This document shows, one piece after another, positions 24,390 through 35,939 of a stretch of DNA of 64,000 nt. The stretch covers positions 28,866,001 through 28,930,000 of the forward strand of contig CM069870.1 in NCBI GenBank assembly GCA_036172665.1, written 5' to 3'. A program made the position numbers and the translations under genes. Source of the stretch: Prosopocoilus inquinatus. Its lineage: Eukaryota; Arthropoda; Insecta; Coleoptera; Lucanidae. How positions within the stretch are numbered: the stretch's first letter is position 1; each line of letters begins with the position of its first letter. The notes under the pieces were generated by a model. That model had not been told where the DNA came from, ran no database searches, and saw only the letters and a program-made list of their open reading frames with translations.

Positions 24390-24840
24390 TGTTATTGAAA
24401 CCCTTGGCAAAATAGCGTCATCCTCATAAACATAAAGTTTCATAATTTTCTTTTAACGCCGGCCTGCCTTACTCAATTTTTTTGAGTAAATTTTTTGTTA
24501 CCTGCACAGAAAAAAAAACATCTCAACTGGGATTTTATAGCAAACATTTCGAAATTCCCTAACATTTGATTAAGTAAATACGCTCTAGAATTAACTTGAA
24601 TAGTTTTTCACACAAATTGACACTATCGGCTAACATATTTTACTAAACATTTTTGAACTTTGTCATATTTTATAAAGATCGAAATGGAATGTTTCAATAT
24701 TAACCGGAATTTATCATTTGCGATAACATTATTATTACCTAACACAACTTTTATAAAGAATGACTTTTTTCGACAACTCAAAAATAAAAAAGTTTTCCTA
24801 TTGTGAACCCAATTCATGGTCACAGTGTATATAACTTCGA
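24390..24840 (-). repeat. Dispersed repeat fragment shared with 30650-30830
   Basis: Blocks ttggcaaaata, gtcatcctca, ttttcttttaac(g/a)ccggcc and gtg(a/g)acccaattc recur in the same order at 30650-30830. On the minus strand of the second copy the frame reads KENDEIFVEDDNILPKA, which looks like decayed coding sequence. It is probably a second segment of the CGGBP1-like/hAT family, but it lies outside the TIRs of the 30.9 kb copy, so that link is an inference. Confidence 0.5.
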
Positions 24841-27489
24841 TTTAATAGAAAATTATCATTATGTGATATAACAGGTGTCTCAAGAAGTGTGGCGACTGGC
24901 GATATACAGAAAACCCTACTATCTACTGCTTCGGAAGAGAAAATATATAATCAACACAAATTCAAAGAAAATAGTGATTTGACCACAAGGGGTAAAATTT
25001 AATTAAAATTTTTGTGTAACACACACTTTTGATAACGCTAATCACTATCCGTGATCAGTTATCACTCAGATTCTTTAAAAAAAAAATTATTCTTTTTATT
25101 CGGAGAAGAATGATAAACTTTTTATTTTTATGACACATTAATTGACAGCAACAAACTTTTTTTTCTAAGTTAACTATTAGAATAATTATACATATTCGTG
25201 TCTTAACAAAAATTAATTTTCCTAACAAAAGTCTTCGAATAAGAGACAGCTTTGATAGCGCCATTTGAAAGCTAAATTTATTTTGCACAACTTTGATTCT
25301 AGACTTATTATTGTTTCATCATTAGTAAAAGGGGAAGAAACAGCTGTTATTTACTTTAAAAAATATTAATTCTGTACTCTTGATCAGAAGTTAAAGATTT
25401 TTAGCTCATTTCAAAGGGAATTTTAAGCTGATACTTTGTTTATGTGGTATATTTTGCAGATATAGAACAACTAAACGATTATGAAATATCAAAATGAAAA
25501 TTTAGTTATCGCCTTATTATTTTCGTTACAACCGTCTTAAAAATAACTCTTTCAATCCAGACCACGTACTCTATTGAAAATAGAATTAATAGTTATTTTT
25601 TTTAATTGAAGCATAAGCTGAACTACCCTCATTCTCAACCATCGGTTACTAAAATTAGCAAATTTATTTTATTGTACATGAAATAAAATAAACCCCAATA
25701 AACGATAAGTACTTATTTTTATCACGTCGTTATAAGTAAACAGATAATTGAGATTCACTATTAATATGAATTATGTATTTATATGACAATTATTACAATT
25801 TGAGGATGATTTGAAACATAATTGTTTTAAATTTTAAATTACCTGTCATTTATGATATAATTTATTGCATCCAGCTGATAACAAGCAGTAATCCATTTTT
25901 GTAATATCGTAAAATTCTTAATTCAAATATCTGACAATTACTTACGGCACAACCGAGCATATTTTTATTAATAACTGGTTATACAATAACTATTAGAAGA
26001 AAATTCTAATTTTCAAAACCATTTCTAGCTTGCCGCCATTTAGATGAATCATTGCAACTGTAATAATAAACGGGATTCCTAGAGTGGACAACCTATTCTG
26101 GACAGTCTGTGTATGTATTCGTTTTATTTAAGAACTTTGTCTATAAATCCGGTGGTTCATGTAAACATTCATTTATCAGGCAAAATGTGTTTCTAACATA
26201 ATTACGTCGGCAAACTATTTTATTTAAAGTTTTCTTCGCCGTCGCCGCTTTAATGTATAATGTTAAGTAGTATACGTCAACTAAAGCAAATTCATGACAA
26301 TGGTTTCGTAAAAATGAACGAGAATAGGTTTGTTTAAACTTTGCGTAATTTACAATTCATAGTGAGCTTTGTTCATACATACTTTATATGCATACACGGT
26401 ATAATAAGATTTAATTATGAAATACATGTGTATAAGGCCAGTATGACACGATGGTATTTTTTCTAGTATCAAATTTGTGAAAATCTGTGAGAGAAGTGTC
26501 TAATTAACTACAATCAACATTCACTATAGTAATATATCTCTGTCATTTTTGCAATTTTTTTTTTCAAAATTATCATCGTGTCACAGCACACACACAGCTG
26601 AAAATGTTTCAACATTAAAAAAAAAACGATTGTAGGGTGAAGATTTATTCCATTTTTAATATTTTTGTTGAAATGAGCAATATTTAAAAAAATAATATTA
26701 AAAAAACTGCATGGTATTCTAAATCTAGGTTCCTAATGAAACTTGAAATGAAACAAATTAACAAAATTTTCTGTTTGATTTGCAAACTAGTTTTATTTCT
26801 AAACTCAAACTTAAAGTATGTACTCAGTTCTCATAAAGTCATCACTTTACACACTCAATGTTATTAGAAAAAGTCTTGCCTTTATTTTGTATCTCGAATA
26901 GTGTTATTACAATCTTGTTTACTTGTGAATATTTGTAACAACTCCTTATTAGTAGCTACAAAAAAAAATAAGGTGGAACTTCTCGGTTTGCATATTCATA
27001 CAAATGTAACGCATGATTATCCTTTTCGTGCTATATTGTTTAACGAACAGGTTTATTAATTTGTTAAAATCACAAAGCCATTTAGTTTCTTGGCACCTTG
27101 CGTGTAATAAGTACAATAAATATTACCGGAACATGCGTGGGTCAGGTATACATACTGTACGTTAAAAATAATGTATCTCCATTAAAAATTTTAAGTCGCC
27201 ATTTAAAAGATAAACAAACACATGTTGGATTTTATATTAGCTTTGTTTGCCTGCATGCTCGTTCGCTTGTCCGGATGCTTAATAAGTCTCTTTTACATTA
27301 TCATATACTATAAAAAGATATCAGAAGAAGGTATATCAAATTTTAGGACTATAGTACAAAATAATAAAACAAATTATAGTATCATAAAATCGTACCTAAA
27401 CAGATGTATTTGTGTACGTTACATAACATTTCTTTGCTAATATTTTTTGAAACTACTTTCTCCTAACATCAATTAGCATAAGTAAATGG
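24841..27489. other. AT-rich stretch with no gene
   Basis: No domain-bearing frame. Short homopolymer and AT-rich tracts only. Confidence 0.45.
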
Positions 27490-27529
27490 TTTTTCAACTC
27501 AAATCGGACAGAATTGTAATTGGAAAAGC

Positions 27530-27569
27530 ACTCAACGTTTCACTACCGATTGATAGCATCGTCAGGAGT
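27530..27569 (-). ncRNA. Type I hammerhead ribozyme B2 (minimal stem III)
   Basis: Minus strand: stem I ACTC, core CTGACGA, one unpaired T, stem II GCTATC/GGTAGT with loop AATC, GAAAC, then GTT and GAGT closing stem I. AC and GT form the shortest possible self-complementary stem III (ACGT), and the predicted cut falls between 27533 and 27534. All conserved core bases are intact. With a two-pair stem III such motifs are known to act best as dimers. The flanking sequence at 27490-27530 matches the arm of the element at 6896-7505. Confidence 0.75.
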
Positions 27570-28270
27570 AAAAAAAATAAAAGCAAAGAAACAAGTTGTC
27601 ACGAGAAACAAAACTGTAACATGATTTTAAACTAAAATAAAATAATTATCCGGACAAATGTAAAGATAACAAGAGCTAAATTGGAAGTAAATTAAGATTT
27701 TTTTTTAATTTTTATATATAGTCTGTTTGATTTTGGCTGTCACGGCAGATATGTGAGCTATTGTTAGAGATAGGACAAAATGTTATAGAAGGAAAGTTGT
27801 TCTACATTTAATTTTCGATTATCTGCCTTAGTCGGAGAAACAATTGAGCATCAAATGTGTAAGATGTACCAAGAAAACGCAATAAAATTGGATACATTTC
27901 ATTTAAAATTTTGAACGTATTTGCTAGATCTAACATATTTGTCACATAAGGTGACCTTATTTTTTGATTCACCCTGAAAATATCTGGAGATATTTCTGAA
28001 TCACGGTGTATAACGTATGATCGGAAATCCGAAAATGTAATAATATAATTATTTATTATTTAATTTAAAATAACAAAGAAAGTTTTACTTTCAGTAGAAT
28101 TGGAAGCAAGCTGTGATTGATTCTTTATCTGAATAGGCAACTCACCGCGGATATCCCTGTACATTGGAAACTACGCAACGCAGGTTTAAACACTGTTTCA
28201 TGTGGACTTGGTATAATTCCTTCATCATAAGTTTTGTTTTTTATCATCCGAACATACTTTATCCTTCAGA
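27570..28270. other. No gene seen
   Basis: AT-rich sequence. It contains a short palindromic phrase tcacataaggtgacctta at 27944-27961 and a remnant caccctgaaaat phrase nearby. Confidence 0.4.
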
Positions 28271-28274
28271 CCAC

Positions 28275-28860
28275 TTAGGTATTAGTTTTTTTTTTAATTC
28301 CGTGCCAAAAGTTTGCTAGTTCGAAAATTATATTATTAAGAAACTTTCTTCCATTGTCACTGTGAAGTATTGATTGAACACCAAAAGTTGAAAATATTTC
28401 TAGTAGATTATTTGCTACTTCTAAAGCAGTTTTGGACGAAGTAAGACAAATTTTGTCCAGTGATCCTGATAGTAAAATATAACTACATTTTTTATCTGCT
28501 TGTGTCTTATCAACCAGACATCGAGACATCTCAAATTCAATTCTGCTGCAAGAATTTTCTTTTTATTTTTATTTTTTTACTATTCATGACATGTTTCCCA
28601 TCAAGTCAAATATAACATTGTGCACTCAACAGCAATAATTTTATATTTATCATTGAATTCTTTTACTTTTTTAGTGCGAATAATATTAATGAAATATTTA
28701 ATAATTCTGCTGATGTCTGCAGTACTTGCAATAAGCGGAGATTTTTTTTCTTTTCCAGCAGGAATGATATCATATTCTCCAGTCGTTGAAAATTCAAATC
28801 TATTAAGGAAAATTTCTTTGAAAATCTCATTACACTGATATTTATTTTCAAAAACATAAT
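28275..28860 (-). pseudogene. Retroviral-type integrase (KRBA2/gypsy-like) remnant
   Basis: An 84-codon minus frame has the integrase core pattern: SKTALEVANNLLEIFSTFG, then QSILHSDNGRKF with the second catalytic aspartate in HSDNG, then IIFELANFWHGIK. The upstream D region is degraded (RCLVDKTQADKKCSYIL), and the sequence changes after GIKKK before the third catalytic residue. Upstream, in another frame at 28620-28860, the text (FENKYQCNEIFKEIFL) could be the spacer before the zinc-binding region. This integrase type is known from KRAB-A domain-containing 2-like proteins and their transposon relatives. The copy is frameshifted and truncated. No LTRs were found. Confidence 0.7.
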
Positions 28861-30640
28861 TGTTTTTATTCGTAATGATATTCCCTTATTTATTTTGGCA
28901 CGGTTCTGTAAAACTTTTTAAAACTGTTCTTGCTTAACTCCTAACTGTCACCATAAATAAAACTTTGCATTATTTCCAAGCATTGGTAAATGCTACGTTT
29001 CCCAATTGAAGACTAGAATTGCTAAAGGTGCTATGCGCCAAAAGATGAATTTTTTTAGGAAACGAATAAAGCAACACAACTTTGTCAATATAACATATGA
29101 CTAGCGTTTCTGTCGAGGACTGTAGCACCTACAAGGAAAAACTGATATACATAAATTTCTTAGCAAGTCATTGGCACGAGGACTTAGATTGGTTATCAAT
29201 AAAAAAAAACCGAAAGTTAGAAAATGGCACTTAAATCCTTTAGTATTTCCACTCTTCAATTAAATTGGAGAATGTACTAGATATGTCGGATAAATTTATA
29301 AATAGCTAGATTTAACATTTACATCGGCGTAAATATGTGCACTTTGACTGATCAAAGTATACATTCATCTACCTATACATTCTTATCCAGTTATTCACGT
29401 AAAGCAGGGCTAAAATAGGTATATTTATATTGATATTCTGTTTGATAACAATAATAGCACTACCTTTCTGATTCAAGATAAACCATATAAGTAGGTACTA
29501 TAAATAAAGGGTAATTTTATTTCGGTTTTGATATATTTATCTCTAATGATTTTCAAAATATTTTCATGTTCTCAGTAACTGAGATAATAAACATGAAATT
29601 TCTTATTATAAATTGAACCTGTTGAACTTGATTTCTTATAATTCTTGCTCAAAATGCTGTCTATTTACTGATAAGAACTTTGATAATGCTGGATGAAATG
29701 TATGAAGAACGTTTAACAAAGTGCGGTGGTTATTATGTTCGCCTTCTAGATTACCCAACGAGATTCCAGTATATTTCTTTTCTACAGAGTAAAATAAAAA
29801 ATAATATAGACTACTCTCCTGTAAATAAATAGTAGAGAGAGTCTGAAACGGAGAGTTAAAAATGCATTTGAAAAATTTGATACACAAATTCCTTGTAAGT
29901 AGTTAATAAGAAATAAAATATTCATACCTAAATATCTTGAAATCCATTAGAAACTTTTTATACTGTATAACGCTGTTTATGCAAAAACGAAAAATAAATA
30001 CATTTTGCGTCAGAGAACATAAAAAAGTCAGTTTTGCAACTTTAAAAAGTCAAGTCATTCGTTGTTGAAAACTGTCAATTCCTGTTGTTTCTCTGTAAAC
30101 TTTTAAAGTTTTTTCTTTTAATCTATCTCCCTTCAATTTTTGCACCAACATTTCGTAAAATTAAGTGCTGACGTTCCTCTGTACTTTTCGCCAAGAAGTG
30201 ACAATACAATTTTACGGTGTCGTAAAAAATAATTACATTATACACAGTTTTCCGGATTGGTTTTACTATAGGAAAAACCCCTTAATTTTGTTTTCGACAA
30301 AAAGTCATTCCTTGTAAGTTTTTATTTATTTCAAAATCTTTAAAAACTTCATAGAACATGGTAAATATCGGTTAAAAGCCGAAAGATTAATTATACATAT
30401 ACCGATGATGGAGAGACATTTTCCGAGAAGGGGCTTTCCAAGGTCTCCATACTTACCCAAAATTATCGAGCTTTTGTCAGCAGAACTATGTTAGCTGATA
30501 TTGCCAGTGTCATTAATTAAAATATTTTTTCTCACAATGTCAAAAATGCAAAAATTTCCATTCAAAACATAATCTGTCTATATACTACAGATAGTTTCGA
30601 GCAAATGTTTACATCGACGATTCTTTATTGTAGTTAAGTG
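28861..30640. other. AT-rich stretch with no gene
   Basis: No recognised gene. A minus frame at 29636-29887 shares a short phrase (gcatttgaaaaatttga) with 41998-42016, probably repeat debris. Confidence 0.4.
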
Positions 30641-31103
30641 AAATGCTATACAAGCCTTTGGCAAAATATTGTCATCCTCAACAAAAATTTCATCATTTTC
30701 TTTTAACACCGGCCATGTTAGATCCGTTTTTTTTAAATACATTTTTCATGTATTAATCGGAATGCATCGTTTCCTGTAATAGTAATGTTTTTTTTTCTCT
30801 ATAGTGGACCCAATTCGTGGACTCTATAAGTTAATAAAAAATGTTTAATAAATAATTATTAGTGTAATGTTTATCAAATTATTATTTGTAGACTGCGGAA
30901 GTTTAGACACCAAAAAAATCAATTTTAGACAACCAAAAAAAGGCTCATATATTTGTAGAATAGGCACAAATAAAATATAAATGGTCTCCAAAATATTTAT
31001 GTAATAAGAATATTTTAGATCACAAGAAAACCAAGTAAACTAGAAACATATTTTATTATTTTTATTATTTATTCTAAACATCGTTTTCGAATAGAAAAAG
31101 AAA

Positions 31104-31436
31104 CTACTCGTCCTGAAGATTTTTCCAGAAATTGTTTGAAAATTTTTTCCGAGGTACAAATACTTTACACAAGTCTGCATAAAACTGATCTTGTTTTCCA
31201 GAAATAGGTTGCGTAAAGAATGCCTGATGAACTGATGATAGCTTTCCTTTAATATTAAATAGATGCAATTGTCTTTTTTTCGTGGTGCTGCACATGATGT
31301 TTTTTTTATCATTGGCTAACTTTTAATTAACAGCATCAAACGTAAGAAAAATTTTATTTTTTCCTCAGTTGCAAAACAAGGTGAATTTTTAATTCATTCT
31401 CGACTTAAAGTACTGATTTGCCCCTTCTTTTGGCAT
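31104..31436 (-). pseudogene. CGGBP1-like protein, broken (copy 2)
   Basis: On the minus strand ATG 31436 starts MPKEGANQYFKSRMN, followed by a stop, and later a 63-codon frame contains GKQDQFYADLCKVFV, the same DLCKVF block as copy 1. The two copies are collinear at DNA level but carry different stops, so both derive from an intact ancestor. No function is expected now. Confidence 0.6.
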
Positions 31437-31761
31437 TTTTATAAAAATTCGAAGTTATCTGTTTATAATCGTTTACACATAAGTAATATAGATAAATTTC
31501 CTACAAGTGGGGTGAAAGAGAGAGGTTTAAATTTTTTTTAATTAATTTTAATAATAAAATTCAAATGGATCCCATGAAGTTCGGTTTATATCAATGAAAA
31601 CATTTATAGAAACAAAAGTACTAATGTCCGACAGTTTAAACATTTTGAACAAAAAAGTCGCAATTCGACTTCAAGGGGTATTCACAGACGATGTACAGAT
31701 CAACCCAATGGAAATTCCTGCAAGGTAACCCCGTCCTTGTACGCAGGTAGTAAAAGTTAGA

Positions 31762-31791
31762 AAACTATAAATCGGTCTCGATTTATAGTTT
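31762..31791. repeat. Perfect 13 bp hairpin
   Basis: AAACTATAAATCG (31762-31774) and CGATTTATAGTTT (31779-31791) are exact reverse complements around GTCT. It lies within the 30.9-32.1 kb hAT-like element at a position with no counterpart in copy 1, so it may be a later small insertion. Confidence 0.9.
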
Positions 31792-32083
31792 GTCCCTGAC
31801 TCTTTTTTTCATATAATAATAACAGTTGCATTCCGCCTTTCATCATTTTAATTCTAAATTATGCAGATTTAAAATATATTCTGAAAATTTTTAGGAAAAA
31901 TGCACATAATAGACATTTTTGTCTGAAATAGGCATTTATCAATAAATAGGCAAAAATAGGCATCATAAAACTTTACTATTTGAATAGTAACTACATGAGA
32001 CGTATTTATAACCAGATCCTATCCAAGTAATGTTTAACAAATAGAAAAGGCAAATGTCTAAACTTCCGCAGTCTGATTACACT

Positions 32084-35000
32084 AGCGAAGGTTTTGCGGC
32101 TGACATAAAACTAGGTGTATGTAGTAGATTTGGTGTTCCTGAATTCGAGAAAAATATAATAATTTTTTCATCACGGTATTTTTAAATAACAATATTTCAA
32201 AATAGGTTTTTCAATCATAATTTTCGATAAGCCAACTGTTTTTCACTTGTTTGCACAGTTCCACTTGTTATTATTGTTATATTTGTGCTTAAGTGTTTAT
32301 ACGTTTCATGCTATACAAAATATTAGTTTGTACTATACCGTGTGTTCCTATTCAAGCAAATATTGAGAAAAAATGAATGATAAGGTAGATGTTATTAAAA
32401 GACGGTTGTCTAAATGATTCTAACAGTTTTGCCATATTTGTGGTTGAACCCAAAAAAACACCAAAATAGGTTTGCTATATCCAAAGTTCCTTATAACCGG
32501 TAAATAAAAACGAAGCATGTATTTAGTAGGGTTATAACCGAGAGTTTTCTACAAATGGATTCACTACAGCCGACCTTCAGTGTACCGGGCTTTTGATAGA
32601 CAAACTACAATCGAACCTCCATAACTCAAATTTCAAGGGACCGGAAAATTACGAGTTATAGAGATTTCCAGTTAAAGAAATAGATAGCAGTTGCATATAA
32701 TGTGCAAGGAGAATCAATAAATTTCGACTTACAGAAAACGTCGATTTGTGGAGGTTCGAGTTAAAGAGGTGCGACTGTATATATTTTTTGAAGTAATTCC
32801 AGGAAATTTAGTGAATTTTTAATCTAAAATATCAAAGAAACTAATTTTTAAAACTTTAACTGGACAGTTTTAAAATTGGACAAAAATCGACTTCAATTAG
32901 AATAACAAAGTTGATTCTCATTTTCAATCGTCACTTGTTTTTTTTAGTAAATTCTGGCGGTTCGGGTAAATCTCTAAAATTTTGCAATTAACATTTTTTT
33001 ATATGTCTGATAATAAAGTGTACAAGTACCGTACAAAATGTAAACAAAAACTCTCTAAAAAGTATAGTTTTTTTTGGAATTCTGACGTGATAGAGAAAAA
33101 CTAATAACTGATTCTTTTTTATAATGTTGAAATCTTTGAAGAGCACATAGTCTTATCTCATCCGCAAAAAAAATATTTTTTCGCAGGCTAGTGTTATTAG
33201 TGTAATGTGGTATCCCGTATCTTCTTTGAATTCTCTCCCTTAGTTTGCTGGTTTCATTTGGTTTTCCACTTCATCGGAGATAGACAGTGACCACCAAAAA
33301 AGTTCGCACCATATGATAAAATTTTCTATTTTTGATTTTCTTTAGAAAAGTTTTTGCGCCAATAGTTTGTGCATGTTCAATAATCAAATATAAACAGAAA
33401 AGATGAGCAACTTTTAGTGCGGCTAAAAATGGTATCTTTATAAAATGCGAAAATTAAAAAAAAATTCATAATTTGAAATTAGACAAAATATTAATAGGTT
33501 CTGATAAGTGTTCATAAAACGTGTGGCTTGAAACTCAGACAAAATTTTAGAAAAAAAAGAAGATTTTTGATTTTCTAATACATATTTGCTCAAGATGTGA
33601 AGCAGTAAATGGACATTTGGTGACTCTTGCGAATTCATTATTATATTTATAATGATTATTCATTATCACATTCAGAAGCAGTACTTAAAACGAACAAATA
33701 TGCTCTTGGGTTCTTAGCAGTTGCATGCATAAAAAAAAATTCAGATGATTTTTCGCGTAGCTGATGCAATGCATTTTTTACATAAAATTTTGTGTTGTCA
33801 CTTTGATTTCTTGATTAAGAAAGATAAAGAGACGTAAACTAATGTTTTACATACAAGCGCCGGACACCATTGGCGCACCCCTGAATATTAGCAGGGTGCA
33901 TTCACTTTTATGTACTTAGTATTTCAAATTAACTCCCTCCATTAATGGCTAACGATTCGTGGGACTACAATGATAATTTATACTTGTTCATGTGAAACTT
34001 CAAGGTCACGTATCTCAAAAATTATGCATTTGCACAATATTTCAAGCTCGTAATTGTGGTCTGAGTTCCTGTAGAAGAAGTTTCCACAAAAATTTTATTA
34101 GTAATCGAAAAGTAATTGAAGTAAAATTTACTTTGTGATTTTTAAAAGAACAAAATTCATTATCATGTAACATCAGAATCATGTCAGAAACTTGAAGATA
34201 TGTTTCCTTTTCGAAATATTTTCGTTTCATCATAACATGTATAAATATAAAAAAAAATAGAGTAACGTGCATATTTATTCAGTATCATACCACGCTTTTA
34301 ATTCAAATATTTAAATTATAATGTAGGTCACTCCGACTCTCGACTTTTCGGACCACATGAATCATAAAAATATTTAGCACACATAAATTGCATTAACACA
34401 TGTTCGAAATCCTGTTCGAATTCGAATTAAATTATCTGTTCATAATTGGTAGCGGTCAAGTCTTCGGTTTATAATAGGTATGAAGTGAGATGACATCGAG
34501 GATTATTTAAAACACGATGATTGTGTATGCAAGCAATGTGTACTTTTATGAAGAAAGCGCTCAGGTGCAATTAAAATTGCCTTTTAATAAATTCTGACGT
34601 GTACGATTGTGGTAAACAATAGATGCACTCCGGAAGGAATAAATTAAGCGCACAGTAAATTAGAATTTTAAATAAAGAATATTTTGAAACTTACTGCGTA
34701 AACAATGTTGAAAACTATAATTAAACACTTCGCACATCCAATGGAACAACTCATCTTGAAAAATTTTCCAGTTTTTCTTTTAAACACTGAAGCTTAAGCT
34801 TAAAACATATGTACCGTTTAATTTTTCAGTTATAAAAAAAGAGATGTACCAATTTCGTGCGTTTCGGTATAACGAGGTCAGACTAAAATAAAATTTATTC
34901 GTTCAAGAATATACAAAACACACGACGGTGGCGCTCGCAGTACGAAGTCGATGGAACTAGAAAGATGCAAGCCACTAGATACCATACCAACAAACTGGTT

Positions 35001-35931
35001 CTGAATGAGCGCTTTCCCGTTACCAATGTTACGCAATACAGTGGCGGTGGGTGTTGTATTACGAGTCGCATAAAACAACGTCGAACAAACATGAGGCGCA
35101 TGCTTAATTCTATCTGATTTCTGTGTCGTACACGCTCGACGTATTCTACACAAAAAAAGAACGGTTCAATTAAACAAACGTGAGACCACATCACTTCCTG
35201 AAACAGAAAAGAAAGAATATCACGAGAAATTTCAGTTATATCTTGACGAAATGCTTCTGTTCTAAACAAAGCTTCTCAATGAACTTCCATCAACAAGTGG
35301 TTCTGTAAACTTTCTGTTTCTATGCACTCGACACTTACCCTCCCGGACACTAAATTTCTACATAAACTCCGGCGATGCCACAGGTTTCCAAGTGACGAAT
35401 CGATAAAAGCTCTCTTTTATTACAATCGCCACAGTACGTGGTAGTAATAAATCATATCGCTGAAGTTGATATATGTAATTGATGAAAATTGTTATTTCAT
35501 CACTCTGATATAATTGTAATTGAGTATCTAGTTTAAAAAAAAATGTACAATTACATGACATCCACACGCAAACGCTTAAAAAGATTAATTCAACAAATAA
35601 ACACAATAAAAAGAATTTCCTGTAATATTTAGGACCGGTTTCATAATCGCATAAAGGAGACATTCATTCATTTTTTATCCAAACATTTTGCTGCAATGTA
35701 AAATATTTCGGTTAGGCACGCACTGATGAAACAAATTGTTTTTAGGCTAAACGTTTGCAGATAAAACGCAACGTAAAGCAATGCGACGTAACAGTAAAGA
35801 GACCAAAAAATGTTTCGTATATATCATTTATCTCTTTTTGCCGATTAAAGTAAAGCGTACAGATTAATCTTATGATTTTTAGAAAAAGTAATACGTTTGT
35901 TTACCGTAATATTTAATTTTTTTATTAAACT
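32084..35931. other. AT-rich stretch with no gene
   Basis: About 3.8 kb with no supported gene. A family B arm fragment is at 32838-32880 (ttaaaactttaactggacag). At 34885-35265 two overlapping minus frames (91 and 124 codons) cover a GC-richer patch ending in an AATAAA on the minus strand. Neither frame has a recognisable domain. An old terminal region of a repeat is as likely as an exon. Confidence 0.4.
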
Positions 35932-35939
35932 CGCTACAC

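Larger units (their letters stand above)
30889..32075 (-). mobile_element. hAT-like element with 21 bp TIRs and CGGBP1-like remnant, copy 2
   Basis: Terminal inverted repeats are TAGACTGCGGAAGTTTAGAC at 30889 and its inverse ending at 32075, differing only in the first base (T versus C). The YAG start suits hAT ends. The adjacent 8-mers attatttg and attacact share only their first four bases, so the target-site duplication is uncertain. A third terminus (aaactgcggaagttt) lies at 54558-54572. The body encodes the broken protein described separately. Confidence 0.65.

Noticed and set aside
34878..35269. Overlapping minus-strand frames of 91 and 124 codons
   Set aside because: No domain recognised. 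Two frames of similar length overlap, with composition typical of non-coding DNA, and neither has flanking exons.
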